64,000 bases of DNA from Macrophomina tecta (Eukaryota; Ascomycota; Dothideomycetes; Botryosphaeriales; Botryosphaeriaceae), in NCBI GenBank assembly GCA_024180945.1, contig JAKSGN010000003.1, positions 3,596,001-3,660,000 of the forward strand. The letters are read 5' to 3'. Positions 55,260-64,000 of this stretch are shown here, piece after piece; the stretch's first letter is position 1, and each line of letters begins with the position of its first letter. The position numbers and the translations under genes are program-made. The notes below the pieces were generated by a model, which was not told the origin of the DNA, searched no databases, and worked only from the letters and a program-made list of their open reading frames with translations.

Positions 55260-56183
55260 TCAACCGGTCAGCTTGAATCTGACCAGGTTCTGAAGCAGCT
55301 CCTCGTTCTCGCTCCTTAACCTCTGATTCTCGGCCTTGAGCTTACGGTTTTCCTTGTCGGTATCCGAAATCCGCAAGCCAGATTCGCCGGTCTTGTCCCG
55401 ATCCTCGGCGGCGTACAGGTCGTGGACTCCCCAGGGCTCGTCCGCCTCAGCCTTGGCCAACCTCGCTTTGAGCTTCCCGATCTCGAGCCTGAGCTCACGG
55501 CGGTCGTTCCTGAGGACGGTTGTCACAGCGTCGGTCAAAGCCTTTGACTGCGCATACTCGAGCTGGACCCTCTGTAGCTTCTGTTTCGCGTCCATGACCT
55601 GAAGATCCTTCATCACGAGGGCGAGCTTCACCTCGGCAAGCTCGTCCAGGTTGCTCTTGCCGGCCACATCAGTGTTGAATCTGTCCTTGGCAGCGAACGT
55701 GCTCCTGTCGTTCTGGGCGGTGGTCATAGCAGCTGGAAGGGCCGGGATGACGCTGGAATTTTGGGCCATACTGATGTTGTGCTTCGAACCTTGCTTCGGG
55801 AGGAGGCTAGTCAAGTCCTCCATCGAACGGTTCTTCCTGGGAACCTTATCTTTGGCATGCTGAGTACTGGCATCCTTGTTCGTGACGGGCATCGGGCGGT
55901 GGGGTACAGCAGCACCACGACGAGCCTTCTTCGACCTTCGAGCCTCGGACTTTGTGTTGTCCTTTGCATCAAGCTTGAGGCCGGCTTCGTCTTCACTCTC
56001 GCGTGTCAGGTCGACAACGTTGTTTATAGTTGCGTTGGCGCTACCGTGGTCGAGGGCGACCCCCGGCTGCTGAGTTCCGCTCGAAGCTAGCTGGGCAAGC
56101 TTTGCATGGGTAGTCTTGGGATGCTTGCGCCTACCAGGAAGAGAGTAGGTACGTTTGCGTTTTTTGGAGCGCGACATGATCAC
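55260..56183 (-). CDS. Nuclear-type coiled-coil protein with SUMO-interaction-like motif, array member F
   Basis: A single exon of 307 aa. The N-terminus holds a basic cluster (SRSKKRKRTYSLPGRRKH), a likely bipartite nuclear localisation signal. NNVVDLTRESEDEAG follows: V-V-D-L-T trailed by acidic residues, the form of a SUMO-interacting motif. A second basic cluster (RRSKKARRG) comes next, then a low-complexity middle. The C-terminal 130 residues are coiled coil (KDLQVMDAKQKLQRVQLEYA; RELRLEIGKLKARLAKAEAD; ENRKLKAENQRLRSENEELL). No catalytic motif. The second codon choice (M at 56177) is possible. Function unknown; a chromatin- or SUMO-linked scaffold is inference. Confidence 0.65.
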   Translation of the reverse strand: MIMSRSKKRKRTYSLPGRRKHPKTTHAKLAQLASSGTQQPGVALDHGSANATINNVVDLTRESEDEAGLKLDAKDNTKSEARRSKKARRGAAVPHRPMPVTNKDASTQHAKDKVPRKNRSMEDLTSLLPKQGSKHNISMAQNSSVIPALPAAMTTAQNDRSTFAAKDRFNTDVAGKSNLDELAEVKLALVMKDLQVMDAKQKLQRVQLEYAQSKALTDAVTTVLRNDRRELRLEIGKLKARLAKAEADEPWGVHDLYAAEDRDKTGESGLRISDTDKENRKLKAENQRLRSENEELLQNLVRFKLTG

Positions 56184-56727
56184 GGTTTGTGAGCAAGATT
56201 CCGTCGAAAGCGGTCGTCTACGCTGTGCTTAGCGAAACTGGGGAGAGGAGGATGACGCGGGGCTGATGATTACTCACAGCGAGCCTTGACTTCATGCAAT
56301 GCAGCTCACGCAGGGTGGTCGTAGGTTCTGGAATTTCTCTGGCTGACGGGAGTGGGGCGAGAGTGAGGAGCGCGCCACAATTTGGAGTTGACTAGGGCGC
56401 CGTCTTGGCGGTGGCCGCGCGGGAGAACACGGCCGGCATGCCTTACACCACTGATCGGAGGGCAGATCCGCCTCGCTGAAGAGGCTCGAAACACATTATA
56501 TACTCAATAGCAAAGTGAACCATATCTAATGGCGAAACGAGCACAGCCGCCTTCATTGTTTTCCTATGCGGCCAGGAGAAGATCTTACTTCTCCGACGTG
56601 TACCATATCTGCTCCCAGGCACCTGCTCTTGCATCGCAAGCCCACTGTCGGCCGAAGCGGGTTCCTCATATTCGCGAAGAACCCAGACTGCAACGCAGCA
56701 GCGCCGGCTATCCGTGGCGCTGCTGGG

Positions 56728-57018
56728 CTACCGACATGCTCCTGTACTTGACCACCCCGCCTCGAGCTCCGCGTGCTTCTCAAATGCCCCATCATGCTCC
56801 GCCGCGACCTCTGCGAAGACCCTGTCCTTCGCCGCAATCTTATCTTTCAGCGCCGAGTTCTCCCCCCACAGCTCCTGCGTCATGCTCTTCTCCACGGCGT
56901 AGTACATCTCGAACATGTCCCCATCCACGCACGCCGTCACCAGCCTCGCATCTACGTCAAACCACTCCACCTTGACCGCCACAATCTCCCTGTCCTTCTC
57001 CTCCAACCTCTTCTCCAC
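56728..57018 (-). pseudogene. Coiled-coil fragment, array member G
   Basis: The open stretch reads VEKRLEEKDREIVAVKVEWF, DVDARLVTACVDGDMFEMYY and ALKDKIAAKDRVFAEVAAEH. The DARLV block after a helix and before another recalls EARLV in member B. There is no ATG at the front (the first codon is GTG, directly after a possible CAAG acceptor), and downstream the frame ends after a GTGGTCAAG donor-like site. So this is either an internal exon of a gene I cannot complete or a remnant. Confidence 0.4.
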
Positions 57019-57536
57019 CTTGCACGTCGGGCTACTGAAGCAACCTCCAGTAGCACGTGCGGCTGAGTTTGGCTAATGCCAGCTCTCAGTCACTCCGGAA
57101 GCCAGCTGGCCTGATAGATGAGCGATGCAGACCTATTGCGTTATACATTGTGCGGGAAAATCGAGCAGAAAATGCAGAGCTGATGGAATGAGCGTCCGCT
57201 ATCCGGGTGGGAACTCTAGGGAGCTCCAGGTGCAAGTCGTCGGGTTGGCTTTGGCTTTCGCACTGCGCTATTCTAGCCGAGGCCAAAACTGCCTGTTGCG
57301 GTTAGTGCTGTGATGGCGGACCGGAACCAAAGGCTTGGAGCCCCGTCTCTCTCACCAAGCATTCGTCGTGTCAGCAGCCATTCAAGCAAGTGGTCGGAGC
57401 GTCCTAGTGATGCCTATACATTGATGACCTCAAACCCGAGGACAGGGCGGGAGAATACTGACAGTGATGGCAGTAACACGCGGGTATCATTCTCATTCAT
57501 CCTTACGCCTGTCCAAACCCCCACTCGTCATTGGCC

Positions 57537-58931
57537 CTACCCCTCTAGAAAATTCCTGGCTCTCGGCCCAGGCGAGGGCTCGACAGCGCCCTCTAATCGT
57601 CCAAGTCCCTGCAAAACAGCCGCATCCAGCACTGCCTCAACATCATCCCCGCGCCCTCTCATAACGTTAACCTGGGTTCTGCCTCCCCTTATGAGTCCCC
57701 TCGGCTTCTTCCGCCCCCCCATGGTATTACTAGCGGAATCGCTCATGTCCCAACCAAGTTCCTTCAGCCACGGGCCCAGCGTTGAGAGATTGGCACCGAC
57801 GAGCGCGAGAGACGGAGAAAGCAGAGCATAACAGGCAAAGTCGGCTGCCGAGAAGGTCAGGTCTGCCGCATTTCTCAGAGATGTAATTTGAGAAATCTGC
57901 ACAGCTGAGGTCATCATGTTGCTGGGATGGTCAGCAGTGGAGCGGGGTACAATTGGAAGGCAGGCATTGCCCGAAACGCACCTCAAGGCAAAGACGATCA
58001 GCACGCCGAGGGCAGCACGCTTGCGCCAGCTGATGCCGGCCTTGAGACAGGCCGCGACGGGGAAGCCGGAAAGGACAGAGTCAGATGTTGCGCTGACGGC
58101 GCAGAACGCGAACCAGGCATTCGTGATAGGATGGACGTCGCAGTTTTCCTCGGACTCGGCGCGGTTGCGCGACCACAAGTCGGTTATAGGCGAGCATTGA
58201 AAGACAAGCAAGAAACTGAATATGACGCTGGCCAAGGAGGAGAGCACGAGATCTACAATCACGATCCAGCGGCGGATAGTCGAGGGAGAGTAGTGCGCAA
58301 TGCTTAGGCCAATGCTTATGCGGATGACGGCGGCGGCGAGGACGTGTCCGAGTGTGCAAGCATACCAAAACTGTGACCTCGTCAAGACCGATTAAATGCG
58401 GGAAGTAGCGAGAGAACACACCCGCAGGGCTTCCACCACATCGCCGTTATGAGCTGTACCGACGAGATAGTAGTAGGAGTCTTCACGAAGGTCTGCTGTA
58501 TGTGCGCCCAAACCATTGGCGCATGCAGCTATTTGGCACACGATGTACCCTATCCAGAGGACCTAAGATCTAATCAGCGCACTGCCGTCCAAGCGTCTCC
58601 ACTGTACGCTCTGCACGAATACAGACGGGCCGTGTGACGTGCGTCAGCCGCGGTTTGGGGGGGCGCCGCGCTGGAAAAAGCCACCTGTAGGCTCGAGCGC
58701 GGGGCTGCGATCTGGGACTGGAAGCTACGCGGGAAGAAAATCGACAGAGAAAGGCGTACTCACACTGGCCAGCAGCATTATCCAGTCGTCAACCGTGATC
58801 ACCTTTCGGACCTGCAGCTTTACATATCCACGCAGAGCAAGGGAGGGTAGGCCCAGCGCCAGAACCAAGCACACCATGGTCAGCACAATCCACCTCCTAT
58901 CCTCCGCGGCGGTAGATGATGCTGCGGCCAT
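57537..58931 (-). CDS. Fungal rhodopsin-domain integral membrane protein (4 of 4)
   Basis: Exons 58931-58764, 58562-58422, 58370-57982 and 57921-57537 close in phase to give 360 aa. TM1 (WIVLTMVCLVLALGLPSLAL) is followed by the family motif VITVDDWIMLLAS. Exon 2 encodes VLWIGYIVCQIAACANGLGA. Next are FWYACTLGHVLAAAVIRISI, IVIVDLVLSSLASVIFSFLL, CSPITDLW, AWFAFCAVSATSDSVLSGFP and KRAALGVLIVFAL. The late part has NAADLTFSAADFACYALLSP in place of the usual last TM, and the C-tail ends in Gly/Arg/Glu-rich sequence. The last conserved TM segment is weaker than in the other three copies. Function unknown; a receptor-like membrane protein of the PTH11/SAT4-related group. Confidence 0.78.
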
Positions 58932-60331
58932 GGCGCAGCTCAGGAGGGCGGCGGCAGCAGAACCACTCCGCAGGGCAGAGCGGAGGGCCAAAGGAGCAGC
59001 CGAAACGCCGCGAGGCTGCCGGCCCTCACCAAGAGCTCTGTTCTTTCAGGTAGAGCGATGGAAGAGAGGCGAGTAAAGGCACATGAGGAGAAAGCGACGA
59101 GGAAGCGGGCGTGCATTTGAGGTCGGTGCGCTGGAGGGATCAAGCTGGTAAAATCCAAGCTGACAGATGCAGGGCGAGAAACACTACTAGCTGGGAGATT
59201 ACCACGGCAGTGGCCCTGGATCCGGATGGAAGTGCGCGGCGGCGTATGGCTGGGCACATTACCGACGGACATTGGCCCTAGGACATAGACAACAGCTTGG
59301 AGTAGAACAGGGATCACAGTCGGAAAGTGATGCGCATTGGCCTTCCGGTGATGGTGGCGGGGGGCGGGCCGGCGCGCTGGGGGCCATCAATATTGTAAGA
59401 GATCAGATCGGCGGCACGCATGTAGATGATTCTGGCTGGATACCGCGCATCGGAAAGCGGCCACCGGTAGTCGTCCATGGCGATCGGGCAGCGGGAGTGT
59501 ATGCGCGATGTATCACACGGGGGTAGTGTTGAGCGTTAGGACCACCAGAGATGAGCTGCCACTGCACGCGGGCCCATGTGGACGGGGATGCGCACGCGGG
59601 ACGGCGTGTGCAGCAGCTGAAGGGCGTGTGGAGCGTCGCGAGCAGCGGCTGATTTCATCTTCCAGGCGAACCCGCCGTTGCACAGCATGTCGGTTGCGAG
59701 CTGTCATTCGCAGCCGGGGCGTGTTGCAGGACGTCGTACAGCGAGCCATCGCATCTCGGCCGCATTCCGCCACCAGCCCCTGTTCGGTGCGCGGCGATCG
59801 CACATGTGCCGTGTGCCTGCGTGCAGAAGCGGAGATTGACACCGAGTGCGGAGGAAGATGCAGCGGAAGAGCCGGCCGCTTCAAAATGAAGCCGACGGAG
59901 AAGCCGTGGCTGCGACTCCATTACATGCGGGTCGCCGCTCTCCCCGGACTCTGTTCGAATGTCTCCTGCCCTTTCAGCATCCCGCGCTTTGTCTTTTTTG
60001 CTGGACGACGTGACGGGCAAAGCGTCAGTCCCAAGGCGCCTCCACTGAGTCCCAAATTGCATTTCGCTTTCAGTTACACAACCCACTCTGTGCCTGCACA
60101 CCGTGTCCGACGGCGCCTTAACATCTCAGAGTGAAGATCATGGTTTCTTTTGTCAACGCCATCTCGGGCCCCATATATCGAACCATCTTTGCAGCATGGC
60201 CATCTCTAAATCGCCGTTTCCAGACACAATGCCGGCATTGCAGAGGTTGCAGGAAGTCTTGAAAGATACGGGGAAACCAGCCTTTCCCAAGCTCGTTTCC
60301 ACTCACCAATGCCATCCAACTTATTTCCGAC
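58932..60331. other. Intergenic, no gene called
   Basis: This lies between the rhodopsin-domain gene start (58931) and the amidase 3' end (60332). A 208-codon plus-strand frame at 59508-60134 has no motif and is rejected. Confidence 0.5.
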
Positions 60332-62266
60332 TTAGTTTGGGAACCTGCCATCCCACCGATCTAGCCCCAGTCCACCACATTCCCACGCCGCCGCCGCCTT
60401 GAAGATGCTCCGCTCATCCCATCTCCTTGCCACCAACTGCATGCCCACCGGCAGCTTCCCCGCCCCGTCCTCAACGTCTCCCCAGCCCGCGGGCATGCTC
60501 AGCGCCGGATCTACCCCAGGAGTCAGCGTCACAACGAGCATCATCGCAACCAACCTGAAGGGCACTCACGTCCTGTGACGTTGAACTGGCACGTATTCAA
60601 CGTCGCTCCAATGGCCGGTTGCATCTTCTCCTCCACGTTCATATCGTACGTCGGATGCTTGCTGCCCACTCGTGGATTGACTGGCGTGAGAAGCACATCG
60701 AACTTTCCCTCCTCGAAAGCGCGGTCGTACGCGGCCCGCAGTTGCGTCGCGAGGCCCATAGCTTTGCCCACCAGCTGGTTGCAGTCGGGCCGGTCGAGCA
60801 TGAGGGCAGAGTTGAACCACATGTTCGCCACCGCCGGGTTGTGTCTGTTCAGCGTATCAAAAGCTTCCTGCGTCAGGGCTGGCGGCGTAATGTGCGCGAG
60901 ATGGTGGCCCAGGAACGGCGGAGGCACATTACGCAGGCCATACGGCCCGATGCCCGCCCGCGTGGCGACCGTCCAGATGGACGGTCCGATCAGGTGCTCA
61001 GGAACCGAGACGTCTTCGACCTCGGCGCCTACGGACTTGAACTGCCCAATGGCGGCGCGGACGACGTTGGCGACCTCAGCGCTGAGGCCCGTCACTTCAA
61101 ACGCTTCCTTCACGACTCCAATGCGGAGTCCTCTGCCTGCTAACTTCGGCGTCCATTCGCCCTTGTCTTGTTTCGCCGCTTTCCAGGCCTCCATCTCGCC
61201 TAGATAGTCTTGTACATGCTCGCGAAGCGGCGTCTCTGGCGTGCACCGCGGATCAATTCCATCGTATCCTGCAAGAACGCCCAGCAAGCTCGCGCAATCA
61301 TCCAACGTTGCCGTCATCGGACCGGTGTGGTCAATCATAGGGAACAGCGAGATGATACCAGTATAGGGAACCAGTCCATGCGTTGGTTTGAGGCCGTAGA
61401 TGCCATTGTAGCAGGCCGGGATCCGTATGGAACCCCCTTGGTCTCCACCCACAGCCATGTCGACGCCATCGCCCAGCGCGGCATCCATGCTAGGCAGGCC
61501 GTGTCGAGTACGCCAAGCTTTCAGGGCCCCGATGGCGACGAGTGCTCCACAGCCACTGCTAGAACCGCCCGCCGTGTGCGAAGGCAGCCAAGGATTCCGT
61601 ACACAACCTGTGGCAGATGTGAAAGAAAGGGGGGACATGGAGAAGTGCTCGCATGTAGCAGATCCGAGCACGGTGCCGGATGATTGCAGGACGCGGGAGA
61701 CAACGATGGCGTCAATGTTGGGGACAGGGTAGGAAGACTGGCCAGTAAGCAGCTCCGGGAATGTGCCGCCGGTGATGGGAATGCCGCCGATGGAAACATT
61801 GTCTTTGAAAGCCACGCTGCGGCCGGCGAGTCGGGAGTCTTTGTAAGAGGAGGATTTCAGCGCAGTCTGCAAATCATGTTAGACACGGCTCGTGGTAGAT
61901 TTACACATGGCGCATTTTGAAGCAATATGACCAGAATACTACGAAACTCACCCGGTGGCTCCAAGCATTTAATGGATTGGCCGCTGGCTTGGACCACGCT
62001 CGCGGAAGGGAGCCAGGGTCTATTCGAAGCCTTGGATCCTCGTATTCTGGCAAGTTCTTGATTTGATCCGCCGTGGCATCCAGACCGTTCAGTAGGTGCC
62101 TGTAATGATCTTCCTCCTCGGCTGGGACTCTGACGTTGTGTTTGGTAGCTATGGCGCGCAAGCGTTCAATGTCCACTGGTTTATGCGTCAGCGGGGAGAT
62201 AGGATCAAATCAGGGTCGGCTGTACGCACCCGTAGGCGGTCCTGAGCTAAGGAATACGACTGACAT
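60332..62266 (-). CDS. Amidase signature family hydrolase
   Basis: Exons 62266-62230, 62175-61952, 61866-60570 and 60510-60332 close in phase to give 578 aa. The start is MSVVFLSSGPPT. The Ser-cisSer-Lys triad of the amidase signature family is present: Lys in SVAFKDNVSIGGIPITGGTF (about 108), the Gly/Ser-rich motif HTAGGSSSGCGALVAIG (cis-Ser about 190) and the nucleophile in VGGDQGGSIRIPACYNGIYG (Ser about 233). Typical later motifs are LKPTHGLVPYTGI, PMIDHTGPMTATLDDCA and FNVTGHPALSMPAG across the last intron. It hydrolyses a C-N amide bond in small molecules, probably in the cytosol. It is divergent from a hydantoinase-like gene 694 nt away, suggesting shared use of nitrogen-containing substrates; this is inference. 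Confidence 0.88.
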
Positions 62267-62959
62267 GTTTGCTGTTATTGGGGAACAGGTCGGACGGAGG
62301 CGTCTGCAGCCTTCACATCAGCGTATTTGTCCAGCCCATGAGAGGCGCTTCCGCCGACGTCGGTCGGCAGGCCCGCGCAGCCGGTCATGATTGGCGGCGG
62401 GTGATGCGAGGCGGGCGCAGGATGGAGATAGCCGCGAAGAGTGGGGAGGAGCGGATGGCGGCAGGCCCTCGGGATGCAGCTTATCTTTGGCCACGACGAG
62501 TCTGGGGGCCATCTCCGTGAGATTATTGCCGGACGCCACGGGATCAAGTGGCGCTCCCGATGGGCGATGGAGCCGTTAGGATTGGGCGATGGGTGACAGG
62601 TAAGCGGGCGAAGAGCGTGACCGAGGGACGATGCCACGGTCGGCGACTGGACGCGCGCTAAAAGTCGTTGCCGCCGCCTTTGCCCGCCGCTGCTCTCTGC
62701 TTATCGCTCCTCGCCCTATCACCCCTCATCCACGTCACACGCCTTCCGCCGAGCCCGCTGTGATACGCTCTCAACCCACCATTGGGGCCTTGGACCGGCT
62801 CAAGGTTGCGCCTATGTCCGGTCCCAAGGCCCTGCAAGCCCTCTGCGCATCGTGGGCGAGAGTTTTACTGCGGCCATGGATCGCCGTTGCGTATTTGAGC
62901 CACCAGCTCCCCGCCCTATCTGCGCCCCCCCCCCCCACGGCTCTCGTTAAATTCCAAAG
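62267..62959. other. Divergent promoter region between amidase and hydantoinase genes
   Basis: The 693-nt stretch separates two starts facing away from each other, so regulation may be shared. A C12 run is near 62925-62936, just before the hydantoinase ATG. No gene inside. Confidence 0.6.
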
Positions 62960-64000
62960 ATGGTTTCTACCGAGAGAGGATATCGCCTTGGTGTTGATGT
63001 TGGTGTAAGTTTGCCTCGTGTGGCTATTGCCGCGCAGAAAGACAGGCAACTGACATCGGCCAGGGCACCTTCACCGATATATGCGTCATTACCCCCGAGG
63101 GCAAGACTGTGCGCGCAAAAGTCCCAACCAACGTCACTGACCAGAGTATTGCCGCCAAGGAAGGTGTGGATCAGGTTAGAAAACAGCTCAAAGAGACTCA
63201 CGGCTGGGATGGCAAGTTCGACTACATCCACCACGGCACAACCACCGCCACCAATGCCATCCTTGAGGGCAAAGGCGTTAAAACTGGCCTTGTCGTTACC
63301 TCAGGACACAAGGATGTCTTGAGCATGAGACGATCTCAGATACCCGGTGGCCTGGGAGCCTGGATCAATTGGCAGCAGCCGACCCCTATTGTTCCCCTCG
63401 AGAGGACAGTCGAAGCTCCGGAACGTATTTCTATCCAAGGGGAGATTGTACGACCTCTGGATAGGGAAGCTCTTAGGGCAAGTCTACAAGATCTCAAACG
63501 GCAGGAGCCAGAAGCCATCTCCGTCAGTCTCTTGAACTCGTTCGCGAATAGCGCCCACGAGGAAGCCATTAGGGAGGTCATCAATGAAGAATTCGGCCCG
63601 GATGTTGAGGTTGTGACTTCCGCCGAGATCCTTCCCGAAATTCAGGAGGTACATGCCTAAGAACGATGCCTGGACCATCTTCTCAGCTAACAGCGAATAG
63701 TACGAACGAACTGTCACCACAACCGCCAATGCCGTCGTCAAACCTATTGTCAAGCGGTACATGAGCGGCTTGAAGAAGCTTCTTGCACCCGATACTGACA
63801 CTATTCGTATCTTGAAGTCCGATGGCGACCTTACATCTGTGGATCTTGCAGGGGAGCAGCCAGTAAACATATTGATGAGCGGACCTGCTGGAGGTGTTAT
63901 CGGGGTCGGCCACGTTGTCTCCAAGAACACTCCATTCAAGAACCTCATCACTCTCGACATGGGAGGAACCTCTACCGACTGCGCTCTCATACCTGGAACA
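62960..64000 (+). CDS. Hydantoinase/oxoprolinase family protein, 5' part
   Basis: Exons 62960-63004, 63064-63648 and 63701 onward; the gene runs off the window after about 310 codons. The start MVSTERGYRLGVDVGGTFTD is the family opening: an ASKHA-type phosphate-binding loop, spliced within VGGT. Motifs include YIHHGTTTATNAILEGKGVK, TSGHKDVLSMRR, SAEILPEIQEYERTVTTTAN, LMSGPAGGVIGVG and LDMGGTSTDCA, characteristic of the HyuA/5-oxoprolinase ATP-dependent ring-opening amidohydrolases. The full protein is usually about 700 aa for the A subunit, or about 1280 when fused to HyuB; which applies cannot be seen. It acts on hydantoins, 5-oxoproline or related cyclic amides in the cytosol. Confidence 0.9.

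Noticed and set aside
59508..60134. 208-codon plus-strand frame with several Cys
   Set aside because: Cysteines are irregular, there is no start context or domain, and the opposite strand is equally open.

Overview
The window is nuclear DNA of a filamentous ascomycete (Pezizomycotina). Genes are split by short introns (44 to about 120 nt) with GTRAGT-type donors and CTAAC-like branch points. The recognisable families are typical of this group: fungal rhodopsin-domain membrane proteins, an F-box protein, a CSC1-type channel, secreted carbohydrate-active enzymes and decayed P450s. The class cannot be fixed from the sequence; Dothideomycetes or a relative is a guess. There are no operons, tRNAs, rRNAs or CRISPR arrays that I could find.

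Layout. 1-10 kb: a broken GPI-type surface protein gene, an acyl-CoA ligase and a TmpA-like membrane oxidoreductase. 10-16 kb: an 11-exon F-box gene whose exons all close in phase, then a dead P450. 18-26 kb: a rhodopsin-domain protein, a six-cysteine secreted protein, an FAD aromatic-type monooxygenase and a second dead P450 whose middle is replaced by a T14/G14 tract. 26-38 kb: a CSC1/DUF221 stress-gated channel, a doubly frame-broken DUF1993 gene, transposon debris including a pogo/Fot1 DDE fragment, a secreted LPMO-like protein with an N-terminal histidine, and a second rhodopsin-domain gene with a GC-AG intron. 39-49 kb: a berberine-bridge-type FAD oxidase, a GH23-like secreted lysozyme-type protein, a probable solo copia LTR, a decayed cysteine-containing gene and a third rhodopsin-domain gene. 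50-57 kb: a run of five intact or nearly intact small coiled-coil genes plus two damaged ones; at least two and probably more are paralogues. 57-64 kb: a fourth rhodopsin-domain gene, an amidase and the 5' part of a hydantoinase/oxoprolinase.

The genes do not form one obvious pathway. The strongest themes are (1) the coiled-coil array at 50.0-57.0 kb, which is the best candidate for something undescribed; (2) four dispersed rhodopsin-domain receptors or membrane proteins in 40 kb; (3) a high load of dead genes, some with C-to-T or G-to-A stop changes of the kind made by repeat-induced point mutation (RIP), others with single-base shifts in short homopolymers; and (4) enzymes for small-molecule or polymer turnover (acyl-CoA ligase, monooxygenase, FAD oxidase, amidase, LPMO-like and GH23-like secreted proteins), consistent with a saprotrophic or plant-associated accessory region. 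All assignments are by reading translations and recalled family motifs; no database search was run.
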